Assembly: GCA_020631815.1 (NCBI GenBank)
Contig: JACKGW010000018.1
Coordinates: forward strand, 1-37,286
Length of the DNA: 37,286 nt
Origin: Planctomycetota bacterium
Lineage (GTDB): Bacteria > Planctomycetota > PLA2 > JAEUHO01
Reading direction: 5' to 3'
The notes under the pieces are model-generated. The model was not told where the DNA came from, made no database searches, and saw nothing but the letters and a program-made list of their open reading frames with translations. A program made the position numbers and the translations under genes. Shown one piece after another: positions 1-8,337 of this stretch. Each line of letters opens with the position of its first letter. Within the stretch, counting starts at the first letter, position 1.

Positions 1-194
1 TCGGGCAGCGCGGCCAGGGTCAGCACGGTGGCGACGGCAGCGCAGACCGCTCCGTTCGACCACTCAGCGTCCAGCTCGTCCCGAACGAACCCATCCAGCA
101 CCTGCGCAACCCTGCCGTCGGCGGCACTGCGCACGTCCTGGAGCACGTCCCCGGCCTCGTCGCTGGAGAACGCACCGATGCCCCACGTGCCCAT
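1..194 (-). CDS. DUF4259 domain protein, 5' part only (runs off the left edge)
   Basis: The 64 visible residues begin MGTWGIGAFSSDEAGD, the hallmark N-terminus of the DUF4259 family (MGxWGxGxFxxDxAxD). They continue with a helical, Ala-rich stretch (AVCAAVATVLTLAALPD-like) also typical of it. The ATG at 194 follows a GGAGG box five bases upstream, which fixes the start. The family is small and soluble with no assigned biochemical role; members are often compared to immunity-like or stress-related proteins, but nothing here tests that. The stop codon lies outside the window. A tRNA-Leu gene on the same strand lies about 90 bp upstream. The family call is from memory of the N-terminal motif. 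Confidence 0.7.
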   Translation of the reverse strand, partial: MGTWGIGAFSSDEAGDVLQDVRSAADGRVAQVLDGFVRDELDAEWSNGAVCAAVATVLTLAALP

Positions 195-280
195 CACGCC
201 TCCATGTCTCGCCAGGAGCGGCGGGGCGCATGCTGCCCCACGGGTGCCAAACGAGCTCACGACCCCCACGGGGGGAAGCG

Positions 281-369
281 TGGTGCCGGAGGAGGGACTT
301 GAACCCTCAAGGGCCGTAAAGCCCGGCGGATTTTGAATCCGCTGCGTCTGCCGATTCCGCCACTCCGGC
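281..369 (-). tRNA. tRNA-Leu (anticodon CAA)
   Basis: Read on the minus strand this folds as a class II tRNA. The acceptor stem GCCGGAG pairs with CTCCGGC, followed by discriminator A and an encoded CCA. The anticodon stem GCGGA/TCCGC closes the loop TTCAAAA, giving anticodon CAA (reads UUG). A long variable arm and the T-loop GGTTCAAGTCC are present. Length is 89 nt including CCA. Confidence 0.97.
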
Positions 370-429
370 GTGGGGAGGCACAGGGTGCCCGGGAGGAAGG
401 CCGCCGACAAGCGGCGGCCGTGGCGTCGG

Positions 430-2391
430 CTAGCGGTTGCGGGGACGGACCCGGCGCCGCGGGATGGGCCGCTGGCGCATGGGCTCGGCGTCGGGGTTCT
501 CGAGCTCCTCGTCCGTCGGCGTCCACTGCTCGAACGTGATCTGCACGGGAGTGCGCCGCCCGTCGGGTCGGCGCATGAGGCTCTCCTGCTCGATGGTCAG
601 GTCCAGGTCGACAGGGGCCAGCTGGGTCAGATCGAGTGTCATCGACCCCTTGCCGCTGACGCGACCCACCGTGGCCGGGGCCTCCGCGTCGTCGGCGCCC
701 TCGCGCTGACCTCCGAACTCCACGTACAGGTCCAGCAGATCGCCTTCGAGCGCCTCGACCCGGTTGGTGCCGGCGTACTGGATCTCCGTACCGCTCATGT
801 GGATGGAGCTGGTCACGATCCAGCTGGCTCCAGCCCCCACGGGGACGGTGGGCAGCTGGGGAATGACGGAACGGATGGCGCTGACGACGGCGGGGCGCAG
901 CTTGCCCAGGGCCTCGTGCCCCGGCGGTGTCAGCTCGACTTCCCCGTCCCGGGCAAGAAGGAACTCGAAGTCACGATCCACGAGCTCGCGCGACCCCGGC
1001 GACTCCTGCTGGCGCTGCAGCAGGGTCCGCACGTACTCGTTCTTGCTGCGCGAGGTGATCGGTCGCTGGCGGAAGACGCAGCGCATCCGTCCGTCGGGCT
1101 CCACGCCCTTGACCTCGAACACGCCGCGCATGCGCATGTCGATGGACAGGGGCTCGGCGCTGCGCTTCTCGCTCTCGGCGGGCTGCAGCGTCTGGCGCGC
1201 GTCGTAGATCCACTCTTGGCGGAAGCCGACGGGCACGCTGTAGGCCAGCAGGCGACGCGGTGCCGAACCCGTGTCCATGATCACGAGCGTGCTGGAGGGG
1301 CGGGGCTCCGGTGTCGCAGGCGGCGTGGCCGGCGGCCCGGCCACCGGCGGCGCCACGAGCGGCGTCGTCGGCGCTGCGGGCGACGACCACGGCGACCACG
1401 CGACGAGGCCCGCCACGGCGACGGCGCCCGCCAGGGCCGCCATGCCGGCGGCGCGCTTCGTCTGCGGCAGGGGCGGTGTCGTCACGGTGGGCCACGTACC
1501 CGGACCGGGCGGAGCGATCGCGGCTTGCACGGCATCGGCGAAGGCCATGCAACTGGGGAAGCGATCGTTCGGGTCCCGCGCGAGCGCGCGCACCAAGATG
1601 GGCCAGAGCGGCGTGGGCACGCCCTCCGCGGTGTCAAACGGCGTGACCTCCTTGCCCTGCTTGGCCATGAGCAGCTCGACCACGGTCGCACCCTCGTAGG
1701 GCAAGCGACCGGTGAGCGCGCGGTAGACGGTGGTGGCGAGCGCGTACTGGTCGGCCTGCCCCGTGACGCCGTGGCCCATGGCCTGCTCGGGCGCCATGTA
1801 CTGCGGCGAGCCGATGCCGGTGCCGAGGTCCGTCAGCTCGACCGAGCCGGCTCCCATCGCCTTGGCGACGCCAAAGTCGGACAGGTACACGTTGCCGATC
1901 TCGTCGAAGAGGATGTTGTCCGGCTTGACGTCGCGGTGGACCGTGCCGCGCGCATGGATGAAGTCGAGCGTGCGCGCGACGGTCGGCAGCCATGTCGACA
2001 GCTTCGAGGCCGGCTCTCGCCCCTCGGGGGCGGCTTCAAGACGCGAGCCGAGCGAGCTGCCCGAGAGGTACTGGAGCACGAAGAACGGCACCTCGTCGTG
2101 CACGCCCTGGGCCAGGATGCGGACGATGTGCGGGTGCTCGAGGCGGACCAGCTCGGTGATCTCGCGGGCGAAGCGCTCACGGAACCCCGGCTCCCCAAGG
2201 AGCCGCACGTGGGGCACCTTCACCACGGCCGGGCGGTCGAGGTTCTCGTCGCGGGCCAGGTAGACGCTGCCCATGCCGCCCGTGGCGATGCGGCGCTCGA
2301 CGCGGTACGTGCCCAGCAGGCGGGCGCCTTCGAAGTCCACGTCGAAGCGGCCACCAGGGCGGGCATCGGGGGCGTTCGCGTCGGCGGCCAT
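430..2391 (-). CDS. Transmembrane Ser/Thr protein kinase (Hanks type) with unrecognised C-terminal exported domain
   Basis: A 653-residue protein. The kinase domain spans about residues 28-292: glycine loop ATGGMGSVY (36-44), ATP-binding Lys58, catalytic HRDVKPDN (HRD at 152-154), SDFG (DFG 172-174) and the MAPE motif near 199-202. One membrane helix (about 315-333) follows a Pro/Thr-rich linker. It separates the cytoplasmic kinase from a C-terminal region of about 320 residues that begins with another Pro/Ala linker. That region looks globular, but I do not recognise it. The open frame extends 17 codons further upstream, but the ATG at 2391 matches the usual kinase N-terminus and has a GAGG box seven bases away. 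The expected topology is kinase inside, C-terminal domain outside, as in PknB-type receptors; the ligand is unknown. The channel and metH genes lie upstream on the same strand. Confidence 0.9.
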   Translation of the reverse strand: MAADANAPDARPGGRFDVDFEGARLLGTYRVERRIATGGMGSVYLARDENLDRPAVVKVPHVRLLGEPGFRERFAREITELVRLEHPHIVRILAQGVHDEVPFFVLQYLSGSSLGSRLEAAPEGREPASKLSTWLPTVARTLDFIHARGTVHRDVKPDNILFDEIGNVYLSDFGVAKAMGAGSVELTDLGTGIGSPQYMAPEQAMGHGVTGQADQYALATTVYRALTGRLPYEGATVVELLMAKQGKEVTPFDTAEGVPTPLWPILVRALARDPNDRFPSCMAFADAVQAAIAPPGPGTWPTVTTPPLPQTKRAAGMAALAGAVAVAGLVAWSPWSSPAAPTTPLVAPPVAGPPATPPATPEPRPSSTLVIMDTGSAPRRLLAYSVPVGFRQEWIYDARQTLQPAESEKRSAEPLSIDMRMRGVFEVKGVEPDGRMRCVFRQRPITSRSKNEYVRTLLQRQQESPGSRELVDRDFEFLLARDGEVELTPPGHEALGKLRPAVVSAIRSVIPQLPTVPVGAGASWIVTSSIHMSGTEIQYAGTNRVEALEGDLLDLYVEFGGQREGADDAEAPATVGRVSGKGSMTLDLTQLAPVDLDLTIEQESLMRRPDGRRTPVQITFEQWTPTDEELENPDAEPMRQRPIPRRRVRPRNR

Positions 2392-2481
2392 GGCGTCCTC
2401 GGGTCGAGGAAGGAGGGTCACAAGGGACCCGGGCCCTGGCAAGCGCGGCCCAGGCCTTGGCTGCAGCGTGCGGGTGCGGGC

Positions 2482-3327
2482 CTACCCCCCCGCCCGGCGA
2501 CGAGGCCCCAGATAGACCAGCCAGTAGACGCCGGCCACGAGCAGGACGCCGCCCACCAGGTTCCCTACGGTCACGGGCAACAGGTTGTGGGCGAAGAAGC
2601 CGCCCCAGGTCACGTCCGCGGCCTCGGGCACGTTGGCCTCGACGAACCCGGGGTCCAGCACCCGCGTGAGGAGAGCGACGGGCACGAAGTACATGTTGGC
2701 CACGCAGTGCTCGAAGCCCGAGGCCACGAACGCCGTCACGGGGAACACGATGGCCAGGATCCGGCCCGCGGTGCTGCGCGTGGACAGCGTCAGCCAGATC
2801 GCCAAGCAGACGAGCGCGTTGCAGAGGATGCCGAGCGCCATCGCCTCATCGAAGTCCAACCCCACCTTGGCCCGCGCGATGGCCCACTGCTGCAGACCCA
2901 CGTCCCCGTCCCCCAGGCGGTGATGCCCCGCGTAGACGACGAGCACGGCCGTACCCAGTGCGCCGAGGAAGTTGCCGACGTAGACCCAGGCCCAGCTCGT
3001 GACCAGCTGCCGCGTCCGGATGCGCCCACTGGCCCAGGCCATGACGACGAGGTTGTTTCCCGTGAACAGCTCGGCGCCGCCGACCACGACGAGAACGAGC
3101 CCAAGGCAGAACGCCAGGCCTGCCGCCACGCGTGCGAGGCCGAAGGGCAGCAGCTCGTCCGCGTTCGTGATGGCGATGGTGCTGAAGACGGCCCCAAGCG
3201 CGATGAAGGCGCCCGCGAGCACCGCCAGGCCGAGGAGCTGCCCGACGGGCATGGAGGCCTTGGCCACGCCCACGTCTTCGGCACGTCGGGCGATCTCGGG
3301 GGGCAGCAGCCCGTCGACCACGTCCAC
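2482..3327 (-). CDS. Formate/nitrite transporter (FNT) family channel
   Basis: A 281-residue integral membrane protein with about six hydrophobic segments and the two FNT signatures. GGAELFTGNN lies at 83-92, and GFEHCVANMYFVP starts near 204, giving the central pore His at about 207. The conserved Lys of the pore vestibule is in ARAKVG (about 154). FNT proteins are pentameric channels or transporters for small monovalent anions: formate (FocA), nitrite (NirC), hydrosulfide or lactate. Sequence alone does not settle the substrate here. The start is a GTG at 3327 with no clear Shine-Dalgarno. Only 22 nt separate it from the metH stop, so it is probably read from the metH transcript. Feeding formate into the one-carbon pool that supplies MetH is a possible link, but this is inference. 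Confidence 0.92.
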   Translation of the reverse strand: MDVVDGLLPPEIARRAEDVGVAKASMPVGQLLGLAVLAGAFIALGAVFSTIAITNADELLPFGLARVAAGLAFCLGLVLVVVGGAELFTGNNLVVMAWASGRIRTRQLVTSWAWVYVGNFLGALGTAVLVVYAGHHRLGDGDVGLQQWAIARAKVGLDFDEAMALGILCNALVCLAIWLTLSTRSTAGRILAIVFPVTAFVASGFEHCVANMYFVPVALLTRVLDPGFVEANVPEAADVTWGGFFAHNLLPVTVGNLVGGVLLVAGVYWLVYLGPRRRAGG

Positions 3328-3349
3328 GAAGACAGTCTAGGTCCGGCGC

Positions 3350-6300
3350 TCAGGCCAGCCAGGGCCGCAGCCAGCGCTCCGCTTCCGAGGTCGGGATCCC
3401 CTTGCGCCGGGCGTAGTCCTCGAGCTGGTCGCGACCGATGCGGCCCACGTGGAAGTAGCGCGCCTTGGGGTGGGCGAAGTACAGCCCGCTCACGCTCGCG
3501 GGCGGCGTCATGGCGCACGACTCGGTCAGCGCCACGCCGATCTCCCCGGCTCCGAGCAGGTCAAACAGCCGTCGCTTCTCGGAGTGATCTGGACAGGCCG
3601 GATAGCCGAACGCCGGACGGATGCCGCGGAACCGCTCGCGGAGCAGCGCCTCGATCGCCAGCGGCGGCGTCTCGCCATGGCCCCAGCTGCGGCGCACCTG
3701 CTCGTGCAGCCACTCCGCAGCGGCCTCGGCCAGCCGGTCGGCAACCGCCTTCACGAGGATCGCGTTGTAGTCGTCGTGTGCCGATTCGTACGCGGCGACC
3801 AGCGCCTCGGCGCCGAGGCCCCCGGTGACGGCGAAGGCCCCCAGGTGATCCGGCAGGCCGGCGTCGGCGGGGGCGAGGAAGTCGGCGAGCGAGAGCAGCT
3901 CCTTCGTGTCGTGGGGCTCGGTCTGCTGCCGGAGCATGGGGAAGCGCGCGCGCTCCACCGTCCGGCTCTCGTCCGTCCACACCACGAGGTCCTCGCCGTC
4001 CCGGTTGGCCGGCCAGATCGCGTGCACGCCACGCGCTTCGATCGAGCCGTCGGCCTCCAGGCGATCGAGGAGCGCCTGGGCGTGGTCGAACAGCTCGCGC
4101 GCCGCAGGGCCCTTGGTGGGGTGGTCGAGGATGGTCGGGTAGCGACCACCCAGCTCCCAGGCCGTAAAGAAGAACGTCCAGTCGATGTAGGGGCGAAGCG
4201 TCGCGATCGGGATCGGTCGGTGGACGAAGCGACCCACGGCCTGCGGCGCCGGAACGTCGGCGGCGCGATCGACCGGGCGAGGCGCCCGGGCGCGCGCATC
4301 GCCCCAGGAGAGCAGCGGACGCGAACGCTCCTCGAGCTGCTGCCGCAGCTCGGCCTGCAGGCGGCGGTTGTCGCCGTCCAGCTCGCGACGTCGTTCCGGG
4401 TCCATCAGCTTGCCCACGACCTCGACGACGCGCGAGGCGTCCTTTACGTGCACCGTCGGCGCCTCGTAGGTCGGCGCGATGCGCGCGGCAGTGTGCTGTC
4501 GGGAGGTCGTGGCGCCGCCGATCAGGAGCGGCAGGTCGAGCTTGCGGCGCTGCATCTCCTCGGCCACGTGCACCATCTCGTCGAGCGACGGCGTGATCAG
4601 GCCGGACAGCCCGATGAGGTCCGCGCCTTCGGTCGCCGCCGTGGCCAGGATCTTCTCGGTGGACACCATCACGCCGAGGTCGACCACGTCGTAGGCGTTG
4701 CAGCCAAGCACCACGCCTACGATGTTCTTCCCGATGTCGTGGACATCGCCCTTGACGGTGGCGAGCACGATCTTGCCCTGCGAGCTCCGCGCCCCGCCGG
4801 CCTCCTTCTCGGCCTCCATGTACGGCTCGAGCCAGGCCACGGCGCGCTTCATGACGCGCGCGCTCTTCACGACCTGCGGCAGGAACATCTTGCCGGCGCC
4901 GAAGAGGTCCCCCACCACCTTCATGCCGTCCATCAACGGGCCTTCGATGACGTCCAGCGGACGGGCAGACGCCTGGCGGGCTTCCTCGACGTCTTCCTCG
5001 ATGTGGTCGACGAGGCCGTGGACGAGCGCGTGCGAGAGGCGCTTGGCCACGGGCAGCTCGCGCCATGCCGTATCCACTTCGCGGGCCTTGCCCGCGCCGC
5101 GCACCGTCTCGGCGAAGGCCACCAGCCGCTCGGTGGCGTCGGGGCGGCGCACGAACAGCACGTCCTCGACGTGCTCGAGCAGGTCCTTGGGGATGTCCTC
5201 GTACACGGCCAGCTGGCCGGCGTTGACGATGCCCATGTCCATGCCGGCTTGGATGGCGTGGTAGAGGAACGCGGCGTGCATGGCTTCGCGCACGACGTCG
5301 TTGCCGCGGAACGAGAACGAGAGGTTGCTGACGCCGCCGCTGATGCGGATGCCCGGGCACGAGGCCTTCAGGTCGCGCGTTGCCTCGATGTAGTCCAGTG
5401 CGTAGCGGTCGTGCTCCTCGATGCCCGTCGCCACCGCCAGGATGTTGGGGTCGAAGATGATGTCGCCCGGGTCGAAGCCGGCGTCGTCCACGAGCAGGCG
5501 GTACGCGCGCTCCAGGATCTCGACCTTGCGTGCGCGCGTGTCGGCCTGCCCCCGCTCGTCGAACGCCATGACCACGACGGCGGCGCCGAAGCGGCGGATC
5601 GTGCGGGCCTTGTCGAGGAAGTCGGCCTCGCCTTCCTTGAGGCTGATCGAGTTGACGATGGGCTTGCCCTGCACGCACTCGAGGCCGGCCGCGAGGACCG
5701 ACCAGCGGCTGCTGTCGATCATGATCGGCAGGCGTGCGATCTCCGGCTCCGTGGCCACCAGGTTCAGGAAGCGGCGCATGCACGCTTCGCTGTCGAGCAG
5801 GCCCTCGTCCATGTTGACGTCGAGCACGTTGGCGCCGCCACGGACCTGGTCCAGCGCCACGTCGAGCGCCGCCGTCATGTCGCCAGCCCGCACGAGACGG
5901 GCGAAGCGCCTGGACCCCGTGACGTTGGTGCGCTCACCGACCAGCGTGAAGTTGCTGTCGGGCCGGAGGACCACGGGCTCGAGGCCCGCCCAGCGCGTGA
6001 CGCCGCGCACGGGGGCGGGTCGCGGTCGCGGCGGCAAGCCCGCCACCGCATCGGCCAACGCGCGGATGTGGTCGGGCGTGGTGCCGCAGCAGCCGCCGAC
6101 GAGGTTGACCAGCCCGTCGCGGGCCATCTCCCCCACCAGCTCGGCGGTCGTGGCCGGCAGCTCGTCGTAGGCTCCGAACGCGTTGGGGAGGCCCGCGTTG
6201 GGATAGACCGAGACGTACGTGTCGGCCACCGCGGCGAGATCCGCGAGGAACGGACGCATCTCGCGCGCGCCGAGCGCGCAGTTGAGCCCCACCACCAAGG

Positions 6301-7051
6301 GCTTGGCATGGGCCACGCTGATCCAGAACGCCTCCAGCGTCTGGCCGCTGAGCGTGCGGCCGCTCAAGTCCGTCACGGTGACGGAGAGCAGGATCGGCAC
6401 GCGCTGGCCGCGTGCTTCGAAGACGTCTTCGATGGCCACGAGGGCAGCCTTGGCGTTGAGCGTGTCGAAGATCGTCTCGACCAACAGCACGTCCACACCG
6501 CCTTCGAGCAAGGCGTCTACCTGCTCGGCGTACGACGCGCGCACGTCGGCGAAGGTGACGTCGCGGTAGGCGGGGTCCTCGACGCGGGGGGAGATCGAGA
6601 GCGTCTTGTTGGTCGGACCCACGGCACCGGCGACGAAGCGCGGGTGCTCGGGGTCGCGGGCGGTGCAGGCGTCGGCGGCTTCCCGGGCGATCCGGGCCGC
6701 GGCCACGTTGATCTCGCGGACGTGGCCCTCCATGCCGTAGTCGGCCTGGGCGATCGAGGTGCCGTTGAACGTGTTCGTCTCGATGAGGTCCGCGCCGGCG
6801 TCCAGGTAGGCGTCGTGGATCTCGCGGATCAGGTCGGGCCGCGTGAGGACCAAGAGGTCGTTGTCGCCCTTGAGATCGCGCGGGTGGTCGGCGAAGCGCG
6901 TGCCGCGGAAGTCGGGCTCGTCCAGCTTGGCGCGCTGGATCATGGTGCCCATGGCGCCATCGAGCACGGCGATGCGCCGCTCGAGCAGGTCCACGAGGCG
7001 AGTCTCGACGTCAGGCCCCGTCAGCAGCTGGCGGGAGTCGGTGCCGGGCAT
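3350..7051 (-). CDS. metH: Cobalamin-dependent methionine synthase
   Basis: A 1233-residue, full-length four-module enzyme that transfers the methyl group of 5-methyltetrahydrofolate to homocysteine via methylcobalamin. The homocysteine module (about 20-345) carries zinc ligands C258 (GLNCALG) and C321/C322 (GGCCGTTPDHI). The pterin module (about 365-640) has VGERTNVTGS and SGGVSNLSFSFRG. The cobalamin cap and B12-binding module contains the base-off motif DVHDIGKN (H771) and a GVMVSTEKI loop. The C-terminal AdoMet-binding reactivation domain has RPAFGYPACPDHSEK. No domain is missing or split. The ATG at 7051 has AAGGTAGG upstream. The 58 nt before the hairpin at 7110 are too short to hold a cobalamin or SAM riboswitch, and none is visible. 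Confidence 0.98.
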   Translation of the reverse strand: MPGTDSRQLLTGPDVETRLVDLLERRIAVLDGAMGTMIQRAKLDEPDFRGTRFADHPRDLKGDNDLLVLTRPDLIREIHDAYLDAGADLIETNTFNGTSIAQADYGMEGHVREINVAAARIAREAADACTARDPEHPRFVAGAVGPTNKTLSISPRVEDPAYRDVTFADVRASYAEQVDALLEGGVDVLLVETIFDTLNAKAALVAIEDVFEARGQRVPILLSVTVTDLSGRTLSGQTLEAFWISVAHAKPLVVGLNCALGAREMRPFLADLAAVADTYVSVYPNAGLPNAFGAYDELPATTAELVGEMARDGLVNLVGGCCGTTPDHIRALADAVAGLPPRPRPAPVRGVTRWAGLEPVVLRPDSNFTLVGERTNVTGSRRFARLVRAGDMTAALDVALDQVRGGANVLDVNMDEGLLDSEACMRRFLNLVATEPEIARLPIMIDSSRWSVLAAGLECVQGKPIVNSISLKEGEADFLDKARTIRRFGAAVVVMAFDERGQADTRARKVEILERAYRLLVDDAGFDPGDIIFDPNILAVATGIEEHDRYALDYIEATRDLKASCPGIRISGGVSNLSFSFRGNDVVREAMHAAFLYHAIQAGMDMGIVNAGQLAVYEDIPKDLLEHVEDVLFVRRPDATERLVAFAETVRGAGKAREVDTAWRELPVAKRLSHALVHGLVDHIEEDVEEARQASARPLDVIEGPLMDGMKVVGDLFGAGKMFLPQVVKSARVMKRAVAWLEPYMEAEKEAGGARSSQGKIVLATVKGDVHDIGKNIVGVVLGCNAYDVVDLGVMVSTEKILATAATEGADLIGLSGLITPSLDEMVHVAEEMQRRKLDLPLLIGGATTSRQHTAARIAPTYEAPTVHVKDASRVVEVVGKLMDPERRRELDGDNRRLQAELRQQLEERSRPLLSWGDARARAPRPVDRAADVPAPQAVGRFVHRPIPIATLRPYIDWTFFFTAWELGGRYPTILDHPTKGPAARELFDHAQALLDRLEADGSIEARGVHAIWPANRDGEDLVVWTDESRTVERARFPMLRQQTEPHDTKELLSLADFLAPADAGLPDHLGAFAVTGGLGAEALVAAYESAHDDYNAILVKAVADRLAEAAAEWLHEQVRRSWGHGETPPLAIEALLRERFRGIRPAFGYPACPDHSEKRRLFDLLGAGEIGVALTESCAMTPPASVSGLYFAHPKARYFHVGRIGRDQLEDYARRKGIPTSEAERWLRPWLA

Positions 7052-7109
7052 CTGCCTACCTTGGCCACGACCCCCGACACCTGCCAGAACGGGCTGCTGT
7101 CATAAACGA

Positions 7110-7141
7110 CGACGCCCGCCGCATGCATGCGGCGGGCGTCG
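7110..7141 (-). terminator. Perfect 32-bp palindrome, probable terminator of the HEAT gene
   Basis: The sequence CGACGCCCGCCGCATG is followed immediately by its exact reverse complement, so the hairpin has up to 16 paired bases and no spacer. It starts 24 nt beyond the stop of the gene at 7165-8193 and lies upstream of metH. The run after it on the minus strand is only TTT, so termination strength is uncertain. The dyad centred on GCATGC|ATGC could alternatively be a protein-binding site. Confidence 0.6.
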
Positions 7142-7164
7142 GAGGCAAGACGGTCGAAGCGCGC

Positions 7165-8193
7165 CTACTTGGCGGCGGCGACGGCCTCCTTCTCGGTCTT
7201 GGCCTGGTCCTTCTCGACATCGGCCAGCTCCTTGATGCGCGCGGCGATGTCTTCCTTGTGCTCGACGAGCCAAGCGTGGACCGTCGCGGGGCTGTCGAAC
7301 TCCTCGCCCGTCAAGGCGCCCAGGGCCTTCTTGATGGGGTGGATGAGCTCTTGGATGCTGCGGCCGCCGCCGCCCTTGCCGGGCTTGTTGGGCTTGCCGC
7401 CGCCGCTGTCTGCGCCGCCGTTCTGGGCCTTGGCCTCGGCCTCGTTCTTGGCCGCCTGCTCCTTGGCCTGCTTCTCGGCCGCCTTCTGGTCGGCGTCACC
7501 CGCCGAGCCGGTGTCGACGTTGGCCTCGGCACCCTCCCAGGAGTAGCCCTCGCCATCGGACTCGCTCTGACCGCTGTTCTTGCCGCGGGCGGCCGGCGGG
7601 TCGCGATCGGGGTCGATCTGGACCAGCTTGAGCATGGGAAGGATCAGGCGCATGTCGCCCGTGGCGCCGACGGCCTCGATGGCAGCCTTCTTCACCGAGA
7701 AGTCGGGGTGGCGAAGCATGTCCTCGATGACCTCGGTGGCGCCGAGGAACTTGAGGCGGCCCAGGCTGTCGAGGGCGGCCATCAGGAAGTTGCTGTCGTT
7801 CTTGTTGCGCTGGATCGCCTCCGCGATCTTCTTGCCCGCGAGCACGGGCAGCGCCGTCTGCTCGGACAGGTGCACGGCGGCGGCGATGCGCAGGTTCTCG
7901 TCGCTGCCCTTCAGGACCTTGGCCAGCTCGTCGACGACGTCGGGATGCTGGATGGCCACGAGCTGCTGCATGGCCCAGTCGCGCTGCGCGAGGCGCTCCT
8001 CGCCCTTCAGGCCCTTGGCCTTCCAGTTGTCCTTGTAGGCCTCGATCGCCGCCTTCACCTCGTCGGGGGACGCGAGGGCGGGAGCGGCTTCGGGAGCCGC
8101 AGCGGGCTCGGCGCCGCCATCGGGCGCAGCGAACGCGGGGACGGCCAGCAGAGCGGCCAGGGCCAGGGCGAGCGGGAACGTGCGACGGGGCAT
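7165..8193 (-). CDS. Exported HEAT-repeat protein of unknown function
   Basis: A 342-residue protein with a cleavable signal peptide (Arg-rich start, ALALAALLAVPAFA, cleavage near AFA|AP). After an Ala/Pro-rich linker come several helical HEAT-like repeats (about residues 45-185), with units such as RIAAAVHLSEQ and KKAAIEAVGATGDMRLIL. A low-complexity Ala/Glu/Lys/Gly linker (about 215-270) leads to a charged C-terminal helix. A GTG two codons upstream is possible, but it would overlap the GGAGGT ribosome site; the ATG at 8193 has that site at ideal spacing. HEAT repeats serve as protein-binding scaffolds, and the partner is unknown. The gene lies 144 nt downstream of another exported HEAT protein on the same strand, so the two may be co-transcribed. 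Confidence 0.8.
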   Translation of the reverse strand: MPRRTFPLALALAALLAVPAFAAPDGGAEPAAAPEAAPALASPDEVKAAIEAYKDNWKAKGLKGEERLAQRDWAMQQLVAIQHPDVVDELAKVLKGSDENLRIAAAVHLSEQTALPVLAGKKIAEAIQRNKNDSNFLMAALDSLGRLKFLGATEVIEDMLRHPDFSVKKAAIEAVGATGDMRLILPMLKLVQIDPDRDPPAARGKNSGQSESDGEGYSWEGAEANVDTGSAGDADQKAAEKQAKEQAAKNEAEAKAQNGGADSGGGKPNKPGKGGGGRSIQELIHPIKKALGALTGEEFDSPATVHAWLVEHKEDIAARIKELADVEKDQAKTEKEAVAAAK

Positions 8194-8337
8194 GGGCACC
8201 TCCAGGTGCAGTCGTCCTTGAGACTACCACCGCCGCCGACCGGCCCCGATCCACCGAATCGGTGCCCGGACGCCCGAGGGGAGGCCAGCCACCTGGGGCC
8301 GGGACGGACGGCCTGACCCGTCTCCTGGGGAGCCTCC

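Noticed and set aside
370..3828. A 1152-codon plus-strand open frame across the kinase and channel genes, and a similar 1218-codon frame over metH (3449-7105)
   Set aside because: Arg/Gly/His-rich composition, no ribosome site, no domain. They mirror the wobble positions of real minus-strand genes in GC-rich DNA.
7052..7109. Cobalamin or SAM riboswitch ahead of metH
   Set aside because: Only 58 nt lie before the palindrome, with no B12-box or SAM-box consensus seen.
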